Assembly (NCBI GenBank): GCA_001515945.1
Contig: LOER01000016.1
Location: 345,614-409,613, forward strand
Length of the DNA stretch: 64,000 nucleotides
Direction of reading: 5' to 3'
Source of the DNA: Desulfitibacter sp. BRH_c19
Lineage (GTDB): Bacteria; Bacillota; DSM-16504; Desulfitibacterales; Desulfitibacteraceae
In this document: positions 35,013 through 43,548 of the stretch, piece by piece
Numbering within the stretch: position 1 is the first letter of the stretch
How the letters are laid out: each line of letters opens with the position of its first letter
The notes under the pieces: generated by a model
Seen by the model: only the letters and a program-made list of their open reading frames with translations
What the model was told of the DNA's origin: nothing
The model's database searches: none
Program-made: the position numbers and the translations under genes

Positions 35013-35449
35013 CGGATATCCCTCAACTTCCTGTTAGGTCCTAGAGCCTTGATTTCCTCAGAAAGCTTTATAGCATTTTCAGCAAATTTCTGCCCTTCAG
35101 ATCCAGAAATCCACCTCACCTGAAATCTTTCTGGTTCTATTCCCACATATTCAAGTAGTCTTTTAAAGACAAGCATCCTTCTTCTAGCATAATAGTTGCC
35201 TGTTGCATAATGACAGTCACCTGGGTGACAACCAGCCACTAGTACCCCGTCTGCTCCCTTTTGGAAAGCCCTAATTACCATGTGGGGGTTAACTCTACCA
35301 GAGCATGGAACCCTGATAATTCTCAAGTTGGCAGGATACTGGAACCTACTAGTGCCAGCCAAATCAGCACCTGCATAGCTACACCAATTACAACAAAAAC
35401 TTACTATTTTCGGAGTCCATTCTGCTTGTTGTTTTTGTTCTATTGACAT
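35009..35449 (-). CDS. flxD: FlxD/MvhD-like 2Fe-2S subunit linking Flx and Hdr
   Basis: A 146 aa protein of the MvhD family (methyl-viologen-reducing hydrogenase delta), which docks an electron-input module on HdrA. Its five cysteine positions are seen in FCCNWCSYAGADLAG near residue 20, RVPCSGRV near 48 and GCHPGDCHY near 75. Here it is a separate gene rather than fused to hdrA. ATG 35449 overlaps hdrA by 10 bp and flxC by 4 bp. Confidence 0.92.
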   Translation of the reverse strand: MSIEQKQQAEWTPKIVSFCCNWCSYAGADLAGTSRFQYPANLRIIRVPCSGRVNPHMVIRAFQKGADGVLVAGCHPGDCHYATGNYYARRRMLVFKRLLEYVGIEPERFQVRWISGSEGQKFAENAIKLSEEIKALGPNRKLRDIR

Positions 35450-37425
35450 GCGGCATCCACCTCCGCTAAAATCTGTTGATTTGTAAATCCTTTCAGGTTA
35501 ATTGCACCTGAACGACAAGCGACAGTACAGGGTCCACAACCCTGACATAATCCCTCATTAACATTTGCTACTTTTCTCTCAATTTCTCCACCATGAACGC
35601 GCTCCTTAATTGTGATTAACTCAATTGCCTTGTATGGGCAAACAGGAATACACAATCCACATCCTGAACAGATACTTTCATCAACAGAGCTAATCAATGG
35701 GTTTGTCGCCATTTTATCTTTAGAAAATAGTGCCCCTACCTTTGCAGCAGCTGCAGTTGCCTGGGATACCGTCTCTGGAATATCCTTTGGTCCTTGACAA
35801 GCTCCTGCTAGGAAAACACCAGCTGTATTTGTTTCTATGGGTCTTAGCTTTGGATGGGCCTCTGTAAAGAAACCATCTTTATCATATGAAAAACCAACAT
35901 TTTGAGCTATAGCTGCGGAATCCTTGACAGCAGCGGCGGCCGTAGCCAAAATAACCATGTCTGCTTTTACTTCCACAGGTCTTCCAAGTAAAGTGTCTTC
36001 TCCCTTTACTATAAGCTTTTTGCCTTCTTGATAAATCTTAGAAACCTGTCCACGAATATAGTTGGCACCGTAACTTTCTTTGGCCCTCATATAAAATTCA
36101 TCATACAGTTTACCAGGTGTCCTAACATCCATATAGAAAATATACACGTTAGCATCAGGATTTTTCTCCATTATTTGCGTGGCATGTTTTGCGCTATACA
36201 TACAGCATATCTTGGAGCAATAAGTTTTTCCTTTTTCCGTGCTTCTTGAACCAACACATTTTATCATGACTATATCCTGAGGAGTTTCTCCATCAGATGG
36301 TCTTTTAATCTTGCCCATAGTTGGGCCAGATGCGTTTACAAGCCTTTCAAACTGTAAGCCATCTATTACATCAGGGTATTTTCCATATCCATATTCTCCA
36401 AAATCCTTTTTCCAATTATATAATTCATAGCCAGTAGCCATTACAATGGCACCAAATCTTTCTGTAACCAGCTCATCTTTATCTTCAAAGTTAATTGCAT
36501 CTGTAGGACATACCTTAGCACAAACCCCACATTTATTTTCCGTAAGCATTCTACAGTTTTCTGCATCTATCACAGGTTTATTTGGCACAGCTTGTGGGAA
36601 AGGTTTATAAATGCAAGGTCTTTTACCCATCCCATAATCAAATTCAGATACAACCTTTTTAGGACATTTGTTTTCACAGATTCCACAACCTGTACATTTA
36701 ACCATATCCACATAACGAGCTTTTTTGCGAATGGTTACGTCAAAGTTTCCTACATATCCACCTACTGTTTCAAGTTCTGAAAGGGTATATAGTTTTATAT
36801 TTGGATGCTGTGAAGCATCAACCATTTTAGGTGTACAAATACAAGCTGAACAATCCATTGTAGGGAAGGTTTTATCAAGGATTGCCATTTTACCACCAAT
36901 AGTTGCTTCTCTTTCAAGAACTACTACTTCATATCCCATATCTGCCACATCAATAGCCGTCTGCATACCTGCAATGCCTCCACCTATTACTAAACATCTT
37001 TTTTCAACAGGTATTTCTCCAGGAAAGAGAGCCACAGTCTTATTAACCTTGGCTACTGCTTTCCTTACAAGATCGATAGACTTTACTGTAGCACCTTCCT
37101 TATCTTTTGAGTGAACCCATGAACAATGCTCTCTGAGGTTTGCCATTTCTAAATAATATGGATTTAAACCGGCATTTACTAAAGTTTTTCTAAAGGTTGG
37201 TTCATGAAGTCTCGGCGAACACGAAGCAATTACAACTCTATTAAGCTTGTGTTCTTTTACTGCCTTAACAACTACATCCTGTCCTGGTTCAGAACACATA
37301 TACTGATAATCTGTTGCATATACTACTCCTGGCATTTCTTTAGCGATCTCTGCTACTTTCTTCACGTCGACTACAGAAGCAATGTTAGAACCACAATGAC
37401 ATACGAAAACTCCTATACGCTTCAA
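35440..37425 (-). CDS. hdrA: Heterodisulfide reductase subunit A (HdrA), bifurcating flavoprotein
   Basis: A 661 aa FAD and iron-sulfur protein, the flavin-based electron bifurcation site of Hdr complexes. In order: GVFVCHCGSN at the N-terminus; FAD motif VIGGGIAGMQTAIDVADMG near residue 150; DCSACICTPK (cluster motif); 4Fe-4S motifs CTGCGICENKCP near 245 and CGVCAKVCP near 300; and C-terminal CSGCGLCIPVCP and CQGCGPCTVACR. TTG 37425 is preceded by AAGGAGGGAGAAGGC and overlaps the hdrB stop. Together with Flx it should oxidise NADH while reducing ferredoxin and a disulfide or other acceptor. Confidence 0.94.
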   Translation of the reverse strand: MKRIGVFVCHCGSNIASVVDVKKVAEIAKEMPGVVYATDYQYMCSEPGQDVVVKAVKEHKLNRVVIASCSPRLHEPTFRKTLVNAGLNPYYLEMANLREHCSWVHSKDKEGATVKSIDLVRKAVAKVNKTVALFPGEIPVEKRCLVIGGGIAGMQTAIDVADMGYEVVVLEREATIGGKMAILDKTFPTMDCSACICTPKMVDASQHPNIKLYTLSELETVGGYVGNFDVTIRKKARYVDMVKCTGCGICENKCPKKVVSEFDYGMGKRPCIYKPFPQAVPNKPVIDAENCRMLTENKCGVCAKVCPTDAINFEDKDELVTERFGAIVMATGYELYNWKKDFGEYGYGKYPDVIDGLQFERLVNASGPTMGKIKRPSDGETPQDIVMIKCVGSRSTEKGKTYCSKICCMYSAKHATQIMEKNPDANVYIFYMDVRTPGKLYDEFYMRAKESYGANYIRGQVSKIYQEGKKLIVKGEDTLLGRPVEVKADMVILATAAAAVKDSAAIAQNVGFSYDKDGFFTEAHPKLRPIETNTAGVFLAGACQGPKDIPETVSQATAAAAKVGALFSKDKMATNPLISSVDESICSGCGLCIPVCPYKAIELITIKERVHGGEIERKVANVNEGLCQGCGPCTVACRSGAINLKGFTNQQILAEVDAACQ

Positions 37426-38327
37426 GCCTTCTCCCTCCTTGTATCTGGATGCCTGAAAATATCTTTTTCTTCTAATAGTTTCATTGGATCCACAAAGTGT
37501 TTGTTTATAAATAATTCTTTGGCCGAATAGCCAATTGCAAGTCCCATAAGCTGGGTGAAATAAAAGACAGGCAACTCATAGGTTTCATTGTGTAATTGAC
37601 TTGCCTCTTTTTGTCTCATATCTAAATTCAAAAAGCAAAGGGGACATGCAGTCAAAATACAATTAGCACCATTTAATTTAGCATTTTTAAGAATATCTCT
37701 AATCATTGGAATACCGACACTAGGTTTAGCAGTTGAGTGGCCTGCTCCACAACATTCTACTTTATAACTCCAATCTACTGGTTCCCCGCCTAATGCCTCA
37801 ACTAAATTATCCATTGTCATTGGATCTTCTACATCATCAAAACACATAGTTTTTGGTGGTCTTACTAATAGACATCCATAGTAAGAAGCCACCTTTAATC
37901 CTGTTAAAGGTCTAGTTACAGCCTCTTTAATCTTGTCAAGACCCACATCATTAACAAGTACGTCCAAAAGTGGTTTTACTTCGTATTTCGCTTCATACTC
38001 CATACCAATAACTTCACTTATGGTTTGTTTCATTTCTTTAGATTCTCTAACTTCCACTTGCGCCGCCTTCATTCTGTTGAAACATGCAGCACATGGAACA
38101 GCCACATCAAGTCCTTGCTTTTCCGATAACGCAAGGCTTCTGGCAGGTAGCGCTATTGACAAAAGGTGACTTGTATTGTGGGCAGCTGAAGCACCACAGC
38201 AATTCCAATCATCTATTTCTTCTAATTGTACGCCTAAATGCTTTGCAACTGCTTTGGCAGATTGATTGTATTCAACACCGGTAGAATTTAGAGAACAACC
38301 GGGGTAATAAGCATATTTTAAAGTCAT
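37422..38327 (-). CDS. hdrB: Heterodisulfide reductase subunit B (HdrB)
   Basis: A 301 aa protein with two CCG domains, each binding a non-cubane 4Fe-4S cluster where the disulfide is reduced: first CSLNSTG...WNCCGASAA...CAACF in the N-terminal half, then YYGCLL...VECCGAGHS...CPLCF in the C-terminal half. The physiological acceptor in bacteria is usually not CoM-S-S-CoB; here it is unknown. ATG 38327 overlaps the hdrC stop (TAATGA). Confidence 0.94.
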   Translation of the reverse strand: MTLKYAYYPGCSLNSTGVEYNQSAKAVAKHLGVQLEEIDDWNCCGASAAHNTSHLLSIALPARSLALSEKQGLDVAVPCAACFNRMKAAQVEVRESKEMKQTISEVIGMEYEAKYEVKPLLDVLVNDVGLDKIKEAVTRPLTGLKVASYYGCLLVRPPKTMCFDDVEDPMTMDNLVEALGGEPVDWSYKVECCGAGHSTAKPSVGIPMIRDILKNAKLNGANCILTACPLCFLNLDMRQKEASQLHNETYELPVFYFTQLMGLAIGYSAKELFINKHFVDPMKLLEEKDIFRHPDTRREKA

Positions 38328-38905
38328 TAGATGTGACCCCCTTCTTCCTTCTCCCTAACTCTTTCAAATAGCCTCTGGATTTCTAAAGGATTTTTTACTT
38401 TATGCGGAAAAGGACTAATTTTCCCATCCAAGAACAATTTAGGTGCTAAGGTTGCATCCTTAAATGGCTGCATTGACATAAGATTGTACATGACAATCAA
38501 ACCCATTTCATGTACTCTTCCATTACTTTTCACAGATTTTAAAAACAGATCATTAAAATAGTTAATGTTTTTTTCTGGGACAATTCCCTTTTTCTTAGCT
38601 AAGATTCTTACTGCTTCCATTACTCGTGGAATATCAACACCTCTAGGGCACCTAGCATAACACGTTTCACAAGTAGCACAAATCCAAACACTTTTACTTT
38701 CTAAAGCCTCTTCAGCTAAGCCCACTTGTAACAATCTAAGAATCTTCCTTGGAGGATTGTCCATAGCAAAGGCTACTGGACAACCAGCCGTACATTTACC
38801 ACATTGATAACACTTTTTTACCTGTTCCCCACTAAGTTCCTCTATTTGTTTTTTAATAGGGGCGCTATCATTTAATTGGTAGCTAATGTCAAATTCCTCC
38901 AACAT
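38327..38905 (-). CDS. hdrC: Heterodisulfide reductase subunit C (HdrC)
   Basis: A 192 aa soluble iron-sulfur protein with two 4Fe-4S motifs, CYQCGKCTAGCPVAF near residue 37 and CATCETCYARCPRG near residue 78, which carry electrons from HdrA to HdrB. ATG 38905 has GGGAGAGGAGGAAGG before it. A longer frame to 39010 adds 35 hydrophobic residues without any ribosome binding site. It is the first gene of the hdrCBA-flxDCBA operon, so the promoter lies in 38906-39247. Confidence 0.93.
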   Translation of the reverse strand: MLEEFDISYQLNDSAPIKKQIEELSGEQVKKCYQCGKCTAGCPVAFAMDNPPRKILRLLQVGLAEEALESKSVWICATCETCYARCPRGVDIPRVMEAVRILAKKKGIVPEKNINYFNDLFLKSVKSNGRVHEMGLIVMYNLMSMQPFKDATLAPKLFLDGKISPFPHKVKNPLEIQRLFERVREKEEGGHI

Positions 38906-39247
38906 CCTTCCTCCTCTCCCATGCTTAAAGCTATTGTTTTTCTTGATAATAAACACAGTTTTATAAATAGTAGAAATAATACAAAAATATGCTTGTGAAA
39001 TAATAAACATTATATTTCAAAAGTTTTTTCCATAAAATTAACTATTATATTATAACATATCCTATAAACTTCGAGATAGGTAAATAAATTCCTCCTTTTA
39101 AACATTTAAAGATAATAATGTAAAAATTTGTTCAAATCAAGAAATTTATTATGGTATATTTAGTTAATATTTGAATAACTAATCTACATAAGTACCCCTA
39201 AAGGGGTTGGAATTTCTATGCTTATTTATATAGTGGGAGGACTTTAA
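38906..39247. promoter_or_regulatory. Divergent intergenic region between hdrC and the Na/Pi transporter gene
   Basis: An AT-rich 340 bp region must hold both promoters. On the plus strand TTGTTC at ~39129 and TATGGT 16 bp later make a weak candidate for the transporter promoter. ACCCCTAAAGGGGT at 39193-39206 is a perfect short palindrome in its leader. No clear operator for hdrC was identified. Confidence 0.35.
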
Positions 39248-40225
39248 TTGATTTTCATACTATGCTTTCTTGGAGGTTTATCCACTCTTTTATTAGGAAT
39301 CTATTTTATAAGCAAAACTCTTGAGAGCTATCATCAGTTTAGACTTAAATATCTACTCAAAAGATTTACAGACACTCCCACAAGAGGTTTCATTTTTGGA
39401 ACAGTAGCTACAATGATACTTCAAAGCAGTAGTGCCATTACTGTAATTACAATTGGACTTGTAAATGCTAGGCTTTTGACCTTTTATCAAGCTATTGGAA
39501 TTGTATTAGGAACCAATGTAGGTACAACTTTTACAACACAAATGGTAGCTTTTGATCTAAAGAAGCTTATTTTGCCCATGATAATTGTTGGGATCATTCT
39601 CTATATTATACCTATTATAACAGTCAGGCTTGGAGGGAAGATCCTATTAAGCTTTTCTCTGGTTTTAATTGGTCTGAACCTCATGACTTGGTCAACATCT
39701 CAATTGGAAAGCAGTAGACTCTTTTTACTCATGTTTTCGAAATTAGACAATAGTATTCTATATAGTATTTCAATAGGAGTGATAAGTACGGCTTTACTCC
39801 AATCCAGTAGTGGAGTTACAGCAATTCTTTTGGCTCTAGCACCTCATGGGTACCTCTCCTTAACTACCGCAATAGCCGTTATTTTGGGTTCAAATGTAGG
39901 AACATGCTTTACAGCTGTGCTGGCAGTAATACATTCATCAGTAGCAGCCCGTAAGGTTGCCTTGGCACACATAATTTTAAATGTTGGAGGTTTAGTTCTT
40001 TTCTTCCCCTTTATTTCAAGCTTTAGCACATTAATTGAAATGACGTCCCTTTCATTACCCAGGCAAATTGCTAATGCTCAAACCATCTACAACTTAATAA
40101 TTTCTCTTATGGTGCTACCCATTGCAAAACGATTTGCAGATTTAACATCTTGGACGTATAATTCTATCTCAATTAAAACAAAACTTGGCTTGCGCCAAGT
40201 CCTTAGACGCAGGCGGAAACCTTAG
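39248..40225 (+). CDS. Na+/phosphate cotransporter family protein (NptA-like)
   Basis: A 325 aa membrane protein of the Na/Pi-cotransporter II (PF02690-like) family. The two inverted halves each carry the QSSSA/G motif and a GTNVGT-type motif: LQSSSAITVITIGL with GTNVGTTFTT near residue 95, and LQSSSGVTAILLAL with GSNVGTCFTA near residue 220. The C-terminal PhoU-like extension common in such proteins is lacking. TTG 39248 follows GGGAGGACTTTAA. The final ~17 codons (KTKLGLRQVLRRRRKP) lie in an intergenic repeat also found near 28 kb, so the natural C-terminus was probably replaced. Confidence 0.85.
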   Translation: MIFILCFLGGLSTLLLGIYFISKTLESYHQFRLKYLLKRFTDTPTRGFIFGTVATMILQSSSAITVITIGLVNARLLTFYQAIGIVLGTNVGTTFTTQMVAFDLKKLILPMIIVGIILYIIPIITVRLGGKILLSFSLVLIGLNLMTWSTSQLESSRLFLLMFSKLDNSILYSISIGVISTALLQSSSGVTAILLALAPHGYLSLTTAIAVILGSNVGTCFTAVLAVIHSSVAARKVALAHIILNVGGLVLFFPFISSFSTLIEMTSLSLPRQIANAQTIYNLIISLMVLPIAKRFADLTSWTYNSISIKTKLGLRQVLRRRRKP

Positions 40226-40274
40226 TTTTTGTAAATACTATCTACCTTGTTTGAACTTATCTTTCTGATAGTAC
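40173..40274 (+). repeat. Repeat shared with 28033-28192, uninterrupted copy
   Basis: TTAAAACAAAACTTGGCTT continues straight into GCGCCAAGTCCTTAGACGCA and onward to CTTTCTGATAGTAC. The 28 kb copy has 58 extra bases at this junction. This copy supplies the end of the Na/Pi transporter reading frame including its stop. Confidence 0.85.
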
Positions 40275-40314
40275 AAAAAAGGAAAGAGACTTTAGGCCTC
40301 CTTTCCTTTTTTAA
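40275..40314 (+). terminator. Terminator after the Na/Pi transporter gene
   Basis: AAAAAAGGAAAG, loop, CTTTCCTTTTTT: a 12 bp A/T-flanked stem with a T-run on both strands. It ends the plus-strand gene and could act in both directions. Confidence 0.8.
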
Positions 40315-40359
40315 AGTTTATAAATGTATTTATTGTCTACTAAAACTGTATAATGCAAA

Positions 40360-40537
40360 AATGTTAATGTGAGAGAACAATAATTGAGTTTTAAAGCAAT
40401 TCTTAGTGACTGGAGGCGAAAAACTCGTAAATGACTTGCTTGTCTCAGCGAAGCGAGTTTGCAAGGCATAGAGTTTTTCGATGTAAGGAGCTTTAGAATT
40501 CTAAAACTTAATTCCTAGAATGAAAGAACATAACATT
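40360..40537. repeat. ~178 bp long-hairpin element, copy B
   Basis: Imperfect palindrome: outer AATGTTA / TAACATT, middle AATTGAGTTTTAAAGCAATT / AATTCTAAAACTTAATT, inner GGCGAAAAACTC / GAGTTTTTCG and CTTGC / GCAAG, core AGCGAAGCGAGTTTGCAA. Same architecture and length as copy A at 32061-32236. It sits between the convergent Na/Pi transporter and larA genes. Confidence 0.8.
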
Positions 40538-40581
40538 TTGCTAAGCCACATATTACAATCCGTTATGCTATTAAAGCTATA

Positions 40582-41847
40582 TTATTCCGTAACTACTGGT
40601 ATTGTTGAATTTGCCTTTGGCATAACAATCACCTTTGCGTTCTCTGGAAGTTTTTCCTTTATTTCGGCAAAGATAGTTTCTAGGCTATCTCTTTTCTCTA
40701 CCATCAAACCACATGCATTTTCCTGATTTATACCCTTGGATAATAAATAAACATTTGCTTTAGCAAGGGTTCTGCACCATAAAAATGCTTTATGTACACC
40801 CATTTCAAAATCTATACTTTTAAAATGTTCAATGATTTCCTGAGGCTCTTTAAAGTTATTCATAGTATTATAAAATTTGTCATCACCAATACCTTCAGAA
40901 CAATCCGCAACTAATATTATATAACCTCCATCCTTTACTACCTTTGATGCATGGGCTAGTCCTTTTTGAGCTTGATATATGTTTAAATCTTTTGGGAAAC
41001 CTCCTGGTGATACTATTACAACATCAGCTTTTTCTTTTACTGGCACTTCAAAAATTTCTCTTGCACTTTCAACGCCCTTTCTATGTGCTTCAATAAGATC
41101 GCCAGCTACTACTTTTACAATTTCCTTATCATTATTAAGTATTACATTTACTATAAAATCAATCCCAACTATTCTTCCAATCTCATCTATATCTTCTCTA
41201 GCAGGATTTCCTTCTAACATTCCAAGTTGGCATTTTTTGTCAGTCAGCATTGAGTGATTTGCCTGAATTAACTCTTTTGAACCTAGCCCTATCGCAAGTG
41301 CCTTTGCACCACCTGTGAAACCAACAAACTGATGTGGATCAATCATACCCGTCAAAACTTTCAAATCTGCTTCAACATAATACTTATTAACTACAACAGG
41401 TGTCCCCTTACCTGTGCTTCCACAGGATATATTCATGTTTTTATCATTGGCATCATGACTTATTACTGTAACTTTGTCTACTATTTCTTCACCTAGAAGT
41501 TTAATAAATTCCTCTTTGTTGGAAGGTCTATGTAATCCCGTTCCTACAATAATAAAAATGTTCTTAGGGTCTATCCCCATCTTTTCCAGTTTATTAACAA
41601 TTGGAGGAATTAATAGCTTATTAGGTACAGGCCTTGTTAAGTCACTTATAGCTATTGCAACCTTGGTCACATCTCTAAAATCTTCAAGTCTTTTGGTTCC
41701 TATTGGACTTTCAATGGCCCTTATAACTTCCTCGATCTGGTTAGATGCCCCCTGAACAGCTTTTAGGTTAACAATCTCTATTCTAAATTCTTTTGGAGGA
41801 GACCACTTAATGATTTCTTTGCCATAAGGTATTTTAATTTTTTCCAT
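40582..41847 (-). CDS. larA: LarA-family nickel-dependent racemase/epimerase
   Basis: A 421 aa member of the LarA family (DUF2088), enzymes that use the nickel-pincer nucleotide to racemise lactate or other 2-hydroxy acids. Residues placed like Lactiplantibacillus LarA H108, H174, K184 and H200 are found at His 106 (GTGLHRP), His 172 (DPHQF), Lys 182 (TGGAKALA) and His 198 (ANHSML), a constant offset of two. The cofactor genes larB, larC and larE are not adjacent. ATG 41847 follows GGTGGTG; the frame to 41955 adds residues without family match. The substrate may not be lactate. Confidence 0.85.
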   Translation of the reverse strand: MEKIKIPYGKEIIKWSPPKEFRIEIVNLKAVQGASNQIEEVIRAIESPIGTKRLEDFRDVTKVAIAISDLTRPVPNKLLIPPIVNKLEKMGIDPKNIFIIVGTGLHRPSNKEEFIKLLGEEIVDKVTVISHDANDKNMNISCGSTGKGTPVVVNKYYVEADLKVLTGMIDPHQFVGFTGGAKALAIGLGSKELIQANHSMLTDKKCQLGMLEGNPAREDIDEIGRIVGIDFIVNVILNNDKEIVKVVAGDLIEAHRKGVESAREIFEVPVKEKADVVIVSPGGFPKDLNIYQAQKGLAHASKVVKDGGYIILVADCSEGIGDDKFYNTMNNFKEPQEIIEHFKSIDFEMGVHKAFLWCRTLAKANVYLLSKGINQENACGLMVEKRDSLETIFAEIKEKLPENAKVIVMPKANSTIPVVTE

Positions 41848-42042
41848 AACTGACACCACCAATTTTGACATAATATTATTATAACGTTTTATTAAAATTA
41901 CCATAACCCCTTTTAGGCTAAAATAACCACATCTTTTAATTTTTTTGCATGGCAAATGAAAAAATTTTAACCATTGTTAAATAAGAATATTTTTTCATAA
42001 TAGAGTTAAACTAAACTTGAGAATAATTAAGGAGGAATTTTC

Positions 42043-42552
42043 TTGAGTAAATCTGTTGTAGGAGTTTTTCAATCAGAACGTGTAGCAAAGGAAGCTATAG
42101 AAGACCTAAGGAGAGCAGGTTTTGAAAAAGAAATATCTTTATTAGCAAAAGATCGAAATCAAGAAGGAGCTCATCGCACACCTGATGATGATGGTGGTCA
42201 AACAATGGCTGGCGGTGAAACATTAGCTGATGGTATTACGACTGGTGGTGTGCTTGGAGGTCTTGGTGGTTTAGCTATAGGTGCAGGTGCCCTTGTTATA
42301 CCTGGAATTGGTCCACTAATTGCCGCTGGCCCCATAGCAGGTCTATTATCTGGAGCTGCTGGTGGTGGAGTAGCTGGAGGTTTAGTAGACTGGGGAATTC
42401 CAGAAGAAGAAGGCCGTAGATATGAGGAAGAATTAAAACAAGATAAAATAATTGTCGCAATCAATTCTTCTGAAGAAAATATTGATGAAGCAGAAAATAT
42501 CCTAAAAAATCATGGAGCGCAACAAGTAAAGGCTCATGATAAGCAGGATTAA
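42043..42552 (+). CDS. YflT-like general stress protein (GsiB/heat-induced stress family)
   Basis: A 169 aa protein of the YflT/general stress protein 17M group. The N-terminal alpha/beta part SKSVVGVFQSERVAKEAIEDLRRAG is characteristic. The middle is glycine-rich and hydrophobic (GGVLGGLGGLAIGAGALVIP), resembling a membrane-active hairpin, and the C-terminal part repeats the alpha/beta motif (KIIVAINSSEENIDEAENIL). The function is not known beyond stress association. TTG 42043 follows AAGGAGG. It stands alone on the plus strand, convergent with fdhD. Confidence 0.8.
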   Translation: MSKSVVGVFQSERVAKEAIEDLRRAGFEKEISLLAKDRNQEGAHRTPDDDGGQTMAGGETLADGITTGGVLGGLGGLAIGAGALVIPGIGPLIAAGPIAGLLSGAAGGGVAGGLVDWGIPEEEGRRYEEELKQDKIIVAINSSEENIDEAENILKNHGAQQVKAHDKQD

Positions 42553-42577
42553 TCATCAGCTGAAAATTAGTAATTCT

Positions 42578-42605
42578 ATAAACCCCACTTAAGTGGGGTT
42601 TTGTG
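42578..42605. terminator. Bidirectional terminator between stress gene and fdhD
   Basis: AACCCCACTT AAGTGGGGTT is a perfect 20 bp palindrome followed by TTGTG on the plus strand and preceded by TATA on the left. The fdhD stop codon TAA sits in its centre. Confidence 0.85.
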
Positions 42606-43374
42606 TTATTAGTATTCTTTGAGCATTAGTGTAGATATTTGCTCTTTTGCCTCGAACAAAACCTAAAACTGTTAATCCTAATTCTTCAGCTATATCTATG
42701 GCAAGTGAAGTAGGTGCAGCTCTTGAAATAAGAATTGGTATTTGCATATGTGCGACCTTACCTACTATTTCTGAGGAGATTCTACCACTAGTTAAAAAGA
42801 TCTTATCCTCCATAGTAATATTCTTGTTAATACAAAAACCAAGTATTTTATCAGCTGCATTATGTCGGCCTACATCTTCTCTAAAAACAATTATTTCCCC
42901 TGATTTGTGCATTAATGCTGAACTGTGAACACCACCAGTAGTCTGATACAATTCTGATTTGGACTGCATTTCCTTTAATCCATTAGACAATACATCGATA
43001 GGAACTTCTAAATGCGATAAGATCATCTTTCTTTTACCGTGATAGTGATACATACTAGTACCTTTACCACAACCAGTTGTAATCATTCTTTTTGCAAAAT
43101 TAACTTTACTCAACTTACTAGTATTAGAGCTATCGACCCAAACAATGCCTTTTTCTATTTCTAAGTGAGTTTTAATATCTGCGTCTCTGGCTAGTAATCC
43201 TTCAGCGGTTAAAAACCCAATAGCAAGATCCTGTAAATACTCGGATGTACAAAGGAGAGTCACCACTTCTTCACCATTCAAATAAATTGTAATAGGTTGT
43301 TCTCCCGCAACAACATCATTAACTTTTTGAAATATTTTATTGTTATATTTTACAATCTTACGTTCAATTTTCAT
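42589..43374 (-). CDS. fdhD: Formate dehydrogenase accessory sulfurtransferase FdhD
   Basis: A 261 aa protein that transfers sulfur from a cysteine desulfurase to the molybdenum cofactor of formate dehydrogenase. The family motifs are TTGCGKGT near residue 98, GGVHSSALMHKSGEI, FREDVGRHNAADK and SGRISSEIVGK, and the C-terminal AIDIAEELGLTVLGFVRGKR. The usual CxxC of the sulfur-carrying loop is reduced to a single Cys (GCGKGT). No formate dehydrogenase gene is nearby. ATG 43374 follows a GGTTAGG site; the 3' end is inside the shared terminator. Confidence 0.93.
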   Translation of the reverse strand: MKIERKIVKYNNKIFQKVNDVVAGEQPITIYLNGEEVVTLLCTSEYLQDLAIGFLTAEGLLARDADIKTHLEIEKGIVWVDSSNTSKLSKVNFAKRMITTGCGKGTSMYHYHGKRKMILSHLEVPIDVLSNGLKEMQSKSELYQTTGGVHSSALMHKSGEIIVFREDVGRHNAADKILGFCINKNITMEDKIFLTSGRISSEIVGKVAHMQIPILISRAAPTSLAIDIAEELGLTVLGFVRGKRANIYTNAQRILITQNPT

Positions 43375-43548
43375 TTTACCTAACCCTTCAAGTTACATAT
43401 TTATATAATATTCTAGGACTAATGTGCTAATATTATAATTTCCTGAAATAATTATAGATAACCTGACCACAAAAAACCAGGTGTAATTAGCTCTATTTAG
43501 CTAAAAATAATAGTGATGGACAGGTTATTAAAAAGGAGGTCATAAAAA

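Noticed and set aside
38990..39010. Possible Rex (redox repressor) site before hdrC
   Set aside because: TTGTGA is present, but the second half-site matches only about half of TCACAA.
38906..39010. Extended hydrophobic N-terminus of HdrC
   Set aside because: HdrC is soluble and ATG 38905 has a strong ribosome binding site; the extension lacks one.
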